Part shown: piece by piece, positions 42,889 to 51,779 of the stretch
Layout: each line of letters opens with the position of its first letter
How positions within the stretch are numbered: the first letter of the stretch is position 1
Origin: Pseudomonas sp. Tri1
GTDB taxonomy: Bacteria; Pseudomonadota; Gammaproteobacteria; Pseudomonadales; Pseudomonadaceae
NCBI RefSeq assembly: GCF_017968885.1
Contig: NZ_CP072913.1
Location: forward strand, 3,890,001-3,954,000
Reading direction: 5' to 3'
Length of the DNA: 64,000 nt
Made by a program: the position numbers and the translations under genes
The notes under the pieces: model-generated
Databases searched by the model: none
What the model was told of the DNA's origin: nothing
The model's input: only the letters and a program-made list of their open reading frames with translations

Positions 42889-45800
42889 TCAGTTGGCCGC
42901 AACGACCGGTTGACCACTCATCGCCAGGTCCAGCAATTCGCGGTTGGCGACCGCGTACATGGCGTAGTCGGTGCCGCTGGCGGCACGGATGTCCACCAGC
43001 ATCGCGCGCCAGCGCTCGACCATGCTGTGATGCTGCTCCAGCCACAGCGCCAAGCGGGTTTCCACCTCCTGGCTACCGTCGCCCTGCTGCAGGACCGAGA
43101 TGGTGATCGCCCGTTGCTGCCAGTCGACATCATCGCGGAACGCTTCGCGGGCCAGGGCCTGCCAGTTGTTTTCCACTGGCAGGGCACTGATCTGTTGCAG
43201 GTACCAGGTAATGTCCAGGGCGCTGCCCACGGCGAAGTAAGCCTTGGCCACATCGGCGGCGTTCTGCCCGGTGACGTCGGACGCCTCGATGATCGGCAGC
43301 AAGGTGTACAGGTGCGTGGTGCCTGCAACCATACGCGCCAGCAGCTCTGGCACGCCGGCGGCGACATAGGCCTGGTAGCGGGTCTGCCAGCCTTCGCGGG
43401 TCGGACCTTCCAGCAATTCGTCGAGCTTGAGGCCCAACGCCGCCAGGTGCGGACCGAAGTGAGCGACGTCACGGGCAGCGTTCTGCTCGTTGCGGCGGCT
43501 GCGCAGGAACCAGCGAGTCGCACGGCGACCCAGGCGCATCAGCTCATCCATCAGCTCCAGTTGCACATCAGCGGAAACCTGGTGGTCCAGGGCTTCGATC
43601 TGGCGGAACCAGTGCGGGAGATGGAAGATGTCCCGCACGATCACATAAGCACCCGCCACGTTCGCCGGGCTCATGCCGGTAGACTCCTTGAGCCGTTGAA
43701 CGAAGGTGATGCCCATGTGGTTGACCAGGTCGTTGGCGATCTGGGTGCTGACGATCTCGCGTTTCAGACGGTGGCGACGCATGGCCTCGGAGAACTTGCT
43801 CACCAGCGTCGGCGGGAACGCGGTCTCCATGTCACGGGTCAGGTAATCGTCGTCCGGTACCTGGGAGTTGAGCAGCGCTTCCTTGAGGTCGATCTTGCTA
43901 TAGGAGATCAGCACCGACAGTTCGGCACGGGTCAGGCCGTGGCCTGCCGCGACACGCTCGGTCAGCTGTTCTTCGGTCGGCAGGAACTCGATGGCACGGT
44001 CCAGCTTGCCCCGGGCTTCCAGGTCGTTCATCAGGCGCTTGTATTCGGCGATCCGCACAAAAGCGCGACGGGCCGCCAGGGACAGGGCCTGGGTCTGCTT
44101 GTAGTTGTTGCCCAACACCAGGCCACCGACTTCGTCGGTCATGCTGCCAAGCAACTGGTTGCGTTGCTTCTCGGTCATGTCGCCGGCCTGCACCACTTCG
44201 TTGAGCAGGATCTTGATGTTCACTTCGTGGTCGGAGCAGTCCACACCACCGGCGTTGTCGATGAAGTCGGTGTTGGAACCGCCGCCATTGAGGCCGAACT
44301 CGACACGACCCAGTTGGGTCATGCCCAGGTTGCCGCCCTCGCCCACCACCTTGCAGCGCAGTTCGTTGCCGTTCACCCGCAGCGCATCGTTGGCCTTGTC
44401 GCCGACATCGGCGTGGCTTTCGGTGCTGGCCTTGACGTAGGTGCCGATACCGCCGTTCCACAACAGGTCCACCGGCGCCTTGAGCAAGGCGTTGAGCAGC
44501 TCGGTCGGGGTCAGTTTGTCAGCCTTGATGTCGAAGCGCTCTTTCATCTGCGGCGAGATGGCAATGCTCTTGGCGCTGCGCGAGAAGATACCGCCGCCTT
44601 CGGACATGATGCTGGTGTCGTAGTCGGTCCAGGCCGAACGCGGCAGGTCGAACAGACGCTTGCGCTCGGCAAAGCTGCTGGCAGGCTCCGGGTTCGGGTC
44701 GATGAAGATGTGCAAGTGGTTGAAGGCCGCGACCAGTTGCAGTTTGTCGGACATCAACAAGCCGTTGCCGAACACGTCACCGGCCATGTCGCCGACGCCC
44801 ACCACGCTGATGCTGTCTTCCTGGACATTGATGCCGCGCTCGCGGAAGTGACGCTGAACGCCCACCCACGCGCCCTTGGCGGTGATACCCATTTTCTTGT
44901 GATCGTAGCCGGCCGAGCCGCCGGAGGCGAACGCATCGCCCAGCCAGAAGCCGTAGTCGATGGCGATGCCGTTGGCGATGTCGGAGAAGGTTGCGGTGCC
45001 CTTGTCCGCCGCCACGACCAGGTACGGGTCATCGTCGTCATGACGCACGACGTTGGCCGGCGGTACCAGCGCGCCGTCCTTGAGGTTGTCGGTGATGTCC
45101 AACAGGCCCGAAATGAAGATGCGGTAGCAGGCGATGCCCTCGGCCGCGATCTCGTCCCGGCTGCCGCCCAACGGCAGGCGACGGGGCAGGAAACCGCCCT
45201 TGGCGCCCACCGGCACGATCACCGAGTTCTTCACTTGCTGCGCCTTCACCAGGCCGAGCACTTCAGTACGGTAGTCTTCTTCACGGTCGGACCAGCGCAG
45301 GCCGCCGCGAGCGACGTTGCCGAAGCGCAGGTGCACGCCTTCGACCCGTGGCGAATAGACGAAGATCTCGAACTTGGGCACCGGCTTGGGCAGTTCCGGG
45401 ATCAGGTGCGGGTTGAACTTGAAGCTGAAGTAGGACTTGTTCTGGCCGTGGGCATCGGTCTGGTAGAAGTTGGTCCGCAGGGTGGCCTTGATCAGGTCCA
45501 GGTAGCGACGCAGGATGCGGTCTTCGTTGAGCACCTGGACGTCGTCCAGCGCCGTGAGGATCGCCTGTTCCAGGCGCAGTTGCTTGTCTTCCAGGTCGTC
45601 GCCGCTGAGTTTGCGCGCCAGGTAGAAACGGGTCTTGAACAACCGGGTCAACTCGCGAGCGATGTCGGTGTGGTTGTTCAGGGTGCTGGCGATATAACCC
45701 AGGTCGAAGCCCAGGCGGATCTGTTTCAGGTAACGGGCGTAGGCACGCAGCAGCGCGACGTCGCGCCATGGCAGGCCAGCGGTCAGCACCAAACGGTTGA

Positions 45801-47757
45801 ACGCATCGTTCTCGGCATCGCCACGCACGATGTGGACGAAGGCGTCCTGCAAGGTGTCGTTGAGCTGCTGGATGTCCAGGTCCAGGCCTTCGGCGGCGGT
45901 GAACGCGAAATCATGAATCCAGAACTCGCGGCCATTGGTGTGGCGCAGGCGGTACGGGAACTCGCCCAGTACACGCAGGCCGAGGTTTTCCAGGATCGGC
46001 AGCACATCGGACAGCGCCAGCGGCGTGTCGGCGTGATACAGCTTGCAGTGCAGCTCGCGCTGGCCGGATACCTGGCCCAGCGGCTGGTAGAAGCTCATCA
46101 CCAGCGGATTTTTTTCGCTCAGGCTCAGCAGGTGCTGCATGTCGACCACGGCCGAGTGCGCGGCAAAACGCTCGCGGTAGCCGGCCGGGAAGCCTTTCGG
46201 GAAGTCCGACAACACGTTGGTGCCCTGGGCTTCGCCGAAGCTTTCGATCACCAGGTTGGCGTAGTCGTCCTTCCAGCTGCGGCAAGCCTGGACCACTTCT
46301 TTTTCCAGCAGGACCGGATCGATGTCGAGACGGTTCTTCGGGTCCACCCGCAGGATCAACTGCACGCGGGCCAGTACGGATTCGGAGAAGAAGGTCCAGA
46401 ACTCGCAGTCCGAAGCCTTCAGGCGATCCATCAGCACTTGCTGGATCTTCTGGCGCACTTCGGTGGAATAGATGTCCCGCGGCACGTAGGCCAGGCAGTA
46501 GCAGAAACGGCCATACGGGTCTTTGCGCAGGAACACACGAATCTTGTTGCGTTCCTGGATCTGCACGATGGACATGACGGTGCTGAACAGCTCGTCCACC
46601 GGGGTCTGGAACAGGTCGTCACGGGGCAGCACTTCGACCACCTGGGCCAGTTCCTTGCCCAGGTGCGCCTTGGCCTGGAAGCCGGAGCGACGTTCGATTT
46701 CCTCGACCTTGCGACGGATGTAAGGGATGACCCGCACGCTCTCGCCATACACCGAGGAGGTGTACAGGCCCATGAAGCGGCATTCCTTGACGACCTTGCC
46801 GTTGGCGTCGATCACACGGATCGACACGTAGTCCGGGTAGGCCGGACGATGCACGCGGCTCGGGTGCGCGGCCTTGGCGAACGACAGCAGGGTCGGTTCG
46901 CGCAGGTAATTGACGGCGTAGTCTTCGATGCGCAGGTCATCGGCGGTGAGGCCGGCGCGCAGCAGTTTGGTCAAGCCGAGGAACGAATCGGGGTTGTACT
47001 CGATGTGGCCGCCATCGGCTTCATCACGTACCACGAACTCTTCGTAGCCCAGGAAGGTGAAGTGATTACCCACCAGCCATTCCAGGAAGCTCTTGATCTC
47101 GCTTTTTTCGTCGGCATCGATGGCGTAGGCACTTTCGTCCAGGCCGGCCAGGATTTCCTGGACCTTGGCTTTCATCGGCTCGAAATCAGCCACCGCCACC
47201 CGCACTTCGCCCAGCACTTGCTCAAGTTCCTTGCTCAGGACGTTGAGTTCGGCGGCGTTGGCGCAGCGGTCGATTTCCAGGTACATCAACGACTCTTGCA
47301 GGATGTCGTCGCCCTGGGTGCCCTTTGGCAGGACTTCAAGCAACTCGCCCTTGCTGCCGCGACGCACGCTCAGCACGGTGGTTTGCAGGGTATGGATGCT
47401 GTAGCCGCGACGGTTCAGTTCGGTGCGGACCGAATCCACCAGGAACGGCAGGTCGTGGTGCAACACTTCCACTGCCGTGTGGGTCGACTGCCAGCCGTGG
47501 CGTTCATAATCGGGGTTGTAGACACGCACCTGCGGTTGCGCGTGATCGAAGCGCTCAAGCAGGCGCCAGGCAGACAGGGTGCAGCCGGCGAGGTCGGACA
47601 ACCGGCGCTGGGTGAGTTCATCGAGGGAAATGATGCCGAAGAATTGTTCAGCGAACAGCGCCACTTGTGGCAGTGCCTGTTCACTGATGTGCTGCGCCAG
47701 TGCCGCTTGCAGTTGATGCTGGAAGTCGGCTTTGCTGGCTGCGGTGAAGAACGCCAT
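42889..47757 (-). CDS. gdhB: Large NAD-dependent glutamate dehydrogenase
   Basis: The 1622-residue protein belongs to the 180-kDa class of NAD-specific glutamate dehydrogenases, which convert glutamate to 2-oxoglutarate and ammonium, mainly catabolically. It has a long N-terminal ACT-like region, the catalytic GDH domain in the middle (FPRRLPLGG-type PVGAKGGF, KGTATFSDIANGIA), the nucleotide-binding part with GVGDMAGDVFGNG, and the C-terminal extension of this class. I start at ATG 47755-47757 (MAFFTAASKADF); the frame continues upstream 16 codons without a site. It is monocistronic, with its own terminator. Confidence 0.96.
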   Translation of the reverse strand: MAFFTAASKADFQHQLQAALAQHISEQALPQVALFAEQFFGIISLDELTQRRLSDLAGCTLSAWRLLERFDHAQPQVRVYNPDYERHGWQSTHTAVEVLHHDLPFLVDSVRTELNRRGYSIHTLQTTVLSVRRGSKGELLEVLPKGTQGDDILQESLMYLEIDRCANAAELNVLSKELEQVLGEVRVAVADFEPMKAKVQEILAGLDESAYAIDADEKSEIKSFLEWLVGNHFTFLGYEEFVVRDEADGGHIEYNPDSFLGLTKLLRAGLTADDLRIEDYAVNYLREPTLLSFAKAAHPSRVHRPAYPDYVSIRVIDANGKVVKECRFMGLYTSSVYGESVRVIPYIRRKVEEIERRSGFQAKAHLGKELAQVVEVLPRDDLFQTPVDELFSTVMSIVQIQERNKIRVFLRKDPYGRFCYCLAYVPRDIYSTEVRQKIQQVLMDRLKASDCEFWTFFSESVLARVQLILRVDPKNRLDIDPVLLEKEVVQACRSWKDDYANLVIESFGEAQGTNVLSDFPKGFPAGYRERFAAHSAVVDMQHLLSLSEKNPLVMSFYQPLGQVSGQRELHCKLYHADTPLALSDVLPILENLGLRVLGEFPYRLRHTNGREFWIHDFAFTAAEGLDLDIQQLNDTLQDAFVHIVRGDAENDAFNRLVLTAGLPWRDVALLRAYARYLKQIRLGFDLGYIASTLNNHTDIARELTRLFKTRFYLARKLSGDDLEDKQLRLEQAILTALDDVQVLNEDRILRRYLDLIKATLRTNFYQTDAHGQNKSYFSFKFNPHLIPELPKPVPKFEIFVYSPRVEGVHLRFGNVARGGLRWSDREEDYRTEVLGLVKAQQVKNSVIVPVGAKGGFLPRRLPLGGSRDEIAAEGIACYRIFISGLLDITDNLKDGALVPPANVVRHDDDDPYLVVAADKGTATFSDIANGIAIDYGFWLGDAFASGGSAGYDHKKMGITAKGAWVGVQRHFRERGINVQEDSISVVGVGDMAGDVFGNGLLMSDKLQLVAAFNHLHIFIDPNPEPASSFAERKRLFDLPRSAWTDYDTSIMSEGGGIFSRSAKSIAISPQMKERFDIKADKLTPTELLNALLKAPVDLLWNGGIGTYVKASTESHADVGDKANDALRVNGNELRCKVVGEGGNLGMTQLGRVEFGLNGGGSNTDFIDNAGGVDCSDHEVNIKILLNEVVQAGDMTEKQRNQLLGSMTDEVGGLVLGNNYKQTQALSLAARRAFVRIAEYKRLMNDLEARGKLDRAIEFLPTEEQLTERVAAGHGLTRAELSVLISYSKIDLKEALLNSQVPDDDYLTRDMETAFPPTLVSKFSEAMRRHRLKREIVSTQIANDLVNHMGITFVQRLKESTGMSPANVAGAYVIVRDIFHLPHWFRQIEALDHQVSADVQLELMDELMRLGRRATRWFLRSRRNEQNAARDVAHFGPHLAALGLKLDELLEGPTREGWQTRYQAYVAAGVPELLARMVAGTTHLYTLLPIIEASDVTGQNAADVAKAYFAVGSALDITWYLQQISALPVENNWQALAREAFRDDVDWQQRAITISVLQQGDGSQEVETRLALWLEQHHSMVERWRAMLVDIRAASGTDYAMYAVANRELLDLAMSGQPVVAAN

Positions 47758-48201
47758 CTGTGGTACTCCGCTTGGGCTTGTTATTGATGAAAGCGTCGCG
47801 TGCAACCCCTTGCGGGGCTGTCGGCCATCCCGTTCCTGATTCTCGGGCAGAGGAAACAGGATGACAGGTGGGTGAAGCTGGACGCGACCCGCAGGTCACA
47901 TCCTTTTCCATGTAATTTCATGTCATGGACACCTGCAAAAAGCACTTCGGGGTGGCCTTTGCAGGTGCACATCCGTTGCGCAGCTTAACGAGTGCGACAA
48001 TGTGCCTGCTTGCAGCGCTGCGACATATTCGGTCATCGGCAAGCTAAACCGGTCCGCGTTCCTCGAACAACCCTAGCAGCCCAGGGGCCAAACGACACCT
48101 TGGCAGCGCGAAATCGCAGCCGGATTGCGGTAATCCAGCGCAAAGTCTTCCAGGCTGGCAAAATCCACTTTTTTCGGCTCATCGAGCCAGGAGCCATCAC
48201 C
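47758..48201. other. Intergenic region upstream of gdhB with an inverted repeat
   Basis: There is no gene I can support here. CACCTGCAAA (47930-47939) and TTTGCAGGTG (47958-47967) form a perfect 10-base inverted repeat about 170 bases before the gdhB start; it could be a regulator site or an mRNA hairpin. The remainder must hold the gdhB promoter and that of the rightward acidic protein gene. Confidence 0.45.
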
Positions 48202-48555
48202 ATGCAAATGACCACCGCCCAACTGATCGCCAACCCGTGCGACGACGAAGAAGACAACATGGCCATGCTCTGCTGCCACAGCACCCAGGGCGAAATGTTC
48301 CTGATGACCCGCTACCCCGACGAAGACGAACTGGAAATCGCCCTCGATGGCGAGCCTTCGACGCTCGATGGGGTCAAGGTCACGCTTAGCCCTACTCGCT
48401 TGCTGATTGAAATTGCCGCAGCCGACGCCGATGCGCTCAATGGCGACGAGGTGCTGGACATCACCCATGACACCGACGCGGCGGACCTGGCGGAAGTGGA
48501 GCTGACGTTGCAGAACATTCTCAAGGGGACGGGCACCTACATCAGCCAACTGTGA
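48202..48555 (+). CDS. Small, very acidic protein of unknown function
   Basis: The 117-residue cytoplasmic protein is rich in Asp and Glu (about 26) with only four Lys/Arg. No signal peptide, membrane segment or known catalytic motif is seen. AGGAG lies 9 bases before the ATG at 48202; the open frame extends upstream to 47992, but that extension has no site and unlike composition. It looks like one of the conserved small Pseudomonas proteins of unknown role. It is divergent from gdhB and is followed by ptxS. Confidence 0.8.
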   Translation: MQMTTAQLIANPCDDEEDNMAMLCCHSTQGEMFLMTRYPDEDELEIALDGEPSTLDGVKVTLSPTRLLIEIAAADADALNGDEVLDITHDTDAADLAEVELTLQNILKGTGTYISQL

Positions 48556-48702
48556 AATCCGGACACGACCACTCTCTCTCGCCACAGACGCCACTCGGGT
48601 CGCCGCATTTGTCCAAGCGGCGGAACGTCAACCGGGGGTGAACCACCGTCGGTCGCTCTCGCGTCGCGACGCCCTTGACGAAGGACCGGATTCTGATGTT
48701 TC

Positions 48703-48718
48703 CTGAAACCGGTTTCAG
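48703..48718. promoter_or_regulatory. PtxS operator upstream of ptxS
   Basis: CTGAAACCGGTTTCAG is a perfect 16-base palindrome containing TGAAACCGGTTTCA, the operator reported for PtxS in Pseudomonas. It lies 35 bases before the ptxS start and implies autoregulation. Confidence 0.92.
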
Positions 48719-48753
48719 AACCGCTAATAAATCCAATAAGCAGGTTTCTATCC

Positions 48754-49779
48754 GTGAACTCTTTCTCCGCCGCCCAGCGCAGCCGCGTGACCATGCTTGA
48801 TGTCGCCGAACGCGCAGGGGTTTCCAAGGCCAGCGTCTCGCGTTTCATTGGCGAGGACCGCGCCCTGCTCTCCGAGGCCATCGCCCGGCGCATCGAGCAG
48901 GCGATCAGCGAGCTGGGCTACCGCCCGAATCAGATGGCCCGTGGTCTCAAGCGCGGCCGCACACGCCTGATCGGCATGCTGGTGGCCGATATCCGCAACC
49001 CTTATTCAATTGCCGTGATGCATGGCGTGGAAACCGCCTGCCGGCGTCATGGCTACAGCCTGGTGGTGTGCAACACCGACCGCGATGACGAGCAGGAACG
49101 CCAGCACCTGGCGTTGTTGCGCGCCTACAACATCGAAGGGCTGATCGTGAATACCCTCGGCCACCATCGGGACGAACTGCTCGAGCTGCGCAGTGAAATG
49201 CCTCTAGTGCTGGTGGATCGCAAGGTCGACCAGCTCGAAAGCGACCTGGTCGGACTGGACAACCCCGCAGCCGTCGAGATGGCGCTGGAGCACCTTGAAC
49301 AACGAGGCTACCGCGACCTGCTCCTGGTGACTGAGCCATTCGACGGCACCAGCTCGCGGATCGAGCGGGTCGACAGTTTCAAGGCGGGCATCGAGCGGCG
49401 CCCTGCCCTGACCGGTGTCGTGGTGGAAATCGGCGATCAGTTGGCCGCGGACATCAAGACCTTCCTTGCCCAACCCGGCCATGGCCCCAAGGCGCTGTTC
49501 TGCGCCAACGGCATTGCCGCCCTGGCCGCCACACGCGTGTTGCGCGAACTGGGTTGTCACTTGTTCGACGACGTCGGCCTGATCGCCCTCGACGATCTGG
49601 ATTGGTACCCGCTGGTGGGCAGCGGCATCACCGCCCTGGCCCAACCGACGGCCGAGATCGGCGCCAGTGCGTTCGAGTGTTTGCTCAAGCGCCTGCGCGG
49701 CGATAACGGGCCGGCGCGAACCCAGGATTTTGCGGCGCGGTTGATTGAGCGTGGGTCGACGCGGGGAGATTTTCGGTAA
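48754..49779 (+). CDS. ptxS: PtxS, LacI-family regulator of 2-ketogluconate genes
   Basis: The 341-residue LacI/GalR repressor has the helix-turn-helix in MLDVAERAGVSKASVSRFIGE (about residues 14-34), the hinge helix PNQMARGLK and a periplasmic-binding-protein-like effector domain. PtxS of P. aeruginosa and P. putida binds 2-ketogluconate and represses its own gene and kgu genes. The start is GTG at 48754, giving the usual 340 residues; an ATG 13 codons on would remove residues before the HTH. The operator upstream and a second one before kguE fit this role. Confidence 0.95.
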   Translation: MNSFSAAQRSRVTMLDVAERAGVSKASVSRFIGEDRALLSEAIARRIEQAISELGYRPNQMARGLKRGRTRLIGMLVADIRNPYSIAVMHGVETACRRHGYSLVVCNTDRDDEQERQHLALLRAYNIEGLIVNTLGHHRDELLELRSEMPLVLVDRKVDQLESDLVGLDNPAAVEMALEHLEQRGYRDLLLVTEPFDGTSSRIERVDSFKAGIERRPALTGVVVEIGDQLAADIKTFLAQPGHGPKALFCANGIAALAATRVLRELGCHLFDDVGLIALDDLDWYPLVGSGITALAQPTAEIGASAFECLLKRLRGDNGPARTQDFAARLIERGSTRGDFR

Positions 49780-49784
49780 TCGGG

Positions 49785-49874
49785 CCGGCCCCTTCGCGAG
49801 CTAGCCCGCTCGCACACTGGGATCTGCGTCGCACTGAAGATCCCTGTAGGAGCGAGCTTGCTCGCGATGAGGCC
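49785..49874. repeat. REP pair between ptxS and kguE
   Basis: TTCGCGAGCTAGCCCGCTCG on the left and GTAGGAGCGAGCTTGCTCGC on the right are imperfect inverted REP copies. The left copy has several changes. Confidence 0.75.
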
Positions 49875-49908
49875 CTGAAGCACACCCAATAAATTTTTTT
49901 GAACAAAA

Positions 49909-49924
49909 CTGAAACCGGTTTCAG
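49909..49924. promoter_or_regulatory. PtxS operator upstream of kguE
   Basis: A second perfect copy of CTGAAACCGGTTTCAG lies 13 bases before the kguE ATG, a position where repressor binding would block transcription of kguEKTD. Confidence 0.92.
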
Positions 49925-49937
49925 AGGTGCAACAACA

Positions 49938-50720
49938 ATGAATAAACCACCCGTTTCCATCAGCCTCTCCAGCTACGGCGCCGACCTGGTGCGACAAAGA
50001 GGCCAGGGCAGTTTCACCGATCTGCTGGCTGCGGCCGGTGCTTCACGGATCGAATGGCGTGAAGAATTGCTGACCACCGAACAGCCGGCTGAATTGGCCG
50101 CAGGCGCCCAGGCCCAAGGCCTGCAGAGTATTTTTTCGTCACCACTCGAACTGTGGCTGGCCGGCCAGCCCAGGCCCAATCCGGCCCTGGCGCTGGCCTT
50201 GCAGCGTGCCGAGGCCTTCGGCTCGACATGGCTGAAAGTCTCCCTTGGTCATTTCACCGATTCCCATGATCTGTCGGCCCTGGCAGATATGCTCGCCGCC
50301 AGCCCGGTGCAGTTGCTGGTGGAAAACGACCAAACCTTGCAAGGCGGACGGATCGAACCGTTGCGCCGCTTCTTCGCCGTAGCCGAGCAGCAAGGGTTGC
50401 CCATCGGCATGACCTTCGACATTGGCAACTGGCAATGGCAGGACCAATCGGCTGTCGTGGCGGCCCGGCAGCTCGGTCGGCATGTGGCGTATGTGCATTG
50501 CAAGGCAGTGGCCCGACGCGCCGACGGCAAACTGCTTGCCGTGCCTCCGACCATGGCGGACCTGCATCTGTGGGAGCAACTGCTCAAGCAGATGCCGGCC
50601 GGCGTGATGCGCGCCGCCGAGTACCCACTACAAGGCGGCGACCTGCTGCAATTGACCACTGAACATGTCGCCACCTTGTCCGGCCTCGGGCAATCACGTC
50701 GGGAGCCTGCCCATGTCTGA
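49938..50720 (+). CDS. kguE: KguE, sugar-phosphate isomerase/epimerase-like protein
   Basis: The 260-residue protein belongs to the xylose-isomerase-like TIM barrel family (AP endonuclease 2), with metal-site type acidic residues in [12 protein letters not shown] and [10 protein letters not shown]. KguE is the first gene of the 2-ketogluconate operon; its precise reaction is not established. I start at ATG 49938, after the operator, instead of the upstream in-frame codon that would lie on the operator. It overlaps kguK by eight bases. Confidence 0.9.
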   Translation: MNKPPVSISLSSYGADLVRQRGQGSFTDLLAAAGASRIEWREELLTTEQPAELAAGAQAQGLQSIFSSPLELWLAGQPRPNPALALALQRAEAFGSTWLKVSLGHFTDSHDLSALADMLAASPVQLLVENDQTLQGGRIEPLRRFFAVAEQQGLPIGMTFDIGNWQWQDQSAVVAARQLGRHVAYVHCKAVARRADGKLLAVPPTMADLHLWEQLLKQMPAGVMRAAEYPLQGGDLLQLTTEHVATLSGLGQSRREPAHV

Positions 50721-51693
50721 ATTCGATGTGTTGTCGTTCGGCGAAACCATGGCGATGCTGGTGGCCGACCAGAAGGGTGACCTGGCCAGCGTCAACCAAT
50801 TTCACAAACGCATCGCCGGGGCCGACAGCAATGTGGCCATTGGTCTGTCGCGGCTGGGCTTCAACGTGGCGTGGCTGAGCCGGGTCGGCGCCGACTCCCT
50901 GGGGCGCTTCATCGTGCAGACGCTGGAGAACGAAGGCCTGGATTGTCGCCACGTGGCGATCGATCCGGCACGTCCCACCGGATTTCAGTTCAAGTCCCGG
51001 TCCGACGATGGCAACGATCCGCAAGTCGAGTACTTCCGGCGCAGCTCGGCGGCCAGTCACCTGTCCCTCGACTCCATCACGCCACCGCTGCTCGGCGCCC
51101 GCCACTTGCACGCCACCGGCATTGTGCCGGCGCTGTCGGTCAGCGCCCGTGAGATGTCCTTCGAGTTGATGACCCGCATGCGCGAAACCGGCCGCAGCCT
51201 GTCGTTCGACCCCAACCTGCGGCCGAGCCTGTGGACCAGTGAGTCGATGATGATTCGCGAAATCAATCGCCTCGCCGCCCTCGCCCACTGGGTCTTGCCG
51301 GGGCTCAGTGAAGGTCGCTTGTTGAGCGGTTTCGACGACCCGGCCGACATCGCCGCATTCTACCTGGACCAAGGCGCCGAAATCGTCGTGATCAAGCTCG
51401 GCGCGGACGGCGCCTATTACCGGACGCCGCAGGACCAGGGCGTTGTCGCCGGCGTGCCGGTGACCCACGTGGTGGACACCGTGGGCGCCGGTGATGGCTT
51501 CGCCGTCGGCCTGATCAGTGCGTTGCTCGAAGGCCACGCCATCACCGCAGCCGTGCGGCGCGCCAACTGGATTGGCAGCCGCGCGGTGCAGAGCCGTGGA
51601 GACATGGAAGGGTTGCCGACTCGCGTTGAGTTGGTGGCTGAATTTGAAACCGCGAATCGTGAGCAGGCTCACTCCCACAGGGGTTTGCGCTGA
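50713..51693 (+). CDS. kguK: KguK, 2-ketogluconate kinase (PfkB family), REP-derived C-terminus
   Basis: This cytoplasmic kinase of 326 residues phosphorylates 2-ketogluconate to 2-keto-6-phosphogluconate. It has the N-terminal [14 protein letters not shown] substrate-binding segment and the PfkB signature [12 protein letters not shown] with the catalytic aspartate. The start at ATG 50713 overlaps kguE. The last 12 or so codons ([11 protein letters not shown]) are read through a REP sequence, so the natural C-terminus has probably been replaced by repeat-derived residues. The active-site region is untouched. Confidence 0.93.
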   Translation: MSEFDVLSFGETMAMLVADQKGDLASVNQFHKRIAGADSNVAIGLSRLGFNVAWLSRVGADSLGRFIVQTLENEGLDCRHVAIDPARPTGFQFKSRSDDGNDPQVEYFRRSSAASHLSLDSITPPLLGARHLHATGIVPALSVSAREMSFELMTRMRETGRSLSFDPNLRPSLWTSESMMIREINRLAALAHWVLPGLSEGRLLSGFDDPADIAAFYLDQGAEIVVIKLGADGAYYRTPQDQGVVAGVPVTHVVDTVGAGDGFAVGLISALLEGHAITAAVRRANWIGSRAVQSRGDMEGLPTRVELVAEFETANREQAHSHRGLR

Positions 51694-51727
51694 CCCAGTG
51701 GGAGCGAGCCTGCTCGCGATAGAGGCC
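51657..51727. repeat. REP pair overlapping the 3' end of kguK
   Basis: GTGAGCAGGCTCACTCCCAC (inside kguK) and GTGGGAGCGAGCCTGCTCGC (after its stop) are inverted copies around a very short spacer. The left copy carries changes relative to the usual REP sequence. Confidence 0.85.
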
Positions 51728-51779
51728 ACCAAAAAACACACCTGCTGCAACAAAAACAACAAGCTCAGGAGTCACAGAC

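Noticed and set aside
42823..47787. A 1654-codon open frame on the plus strand opposite gdhB
   Set aside because: It is a complementary-strand shadow of a high-GC gene. Its translation is rich in His, Gln, Val and Gly without domain features, while the minus frame gives a clear glutamate dehydrogenase.
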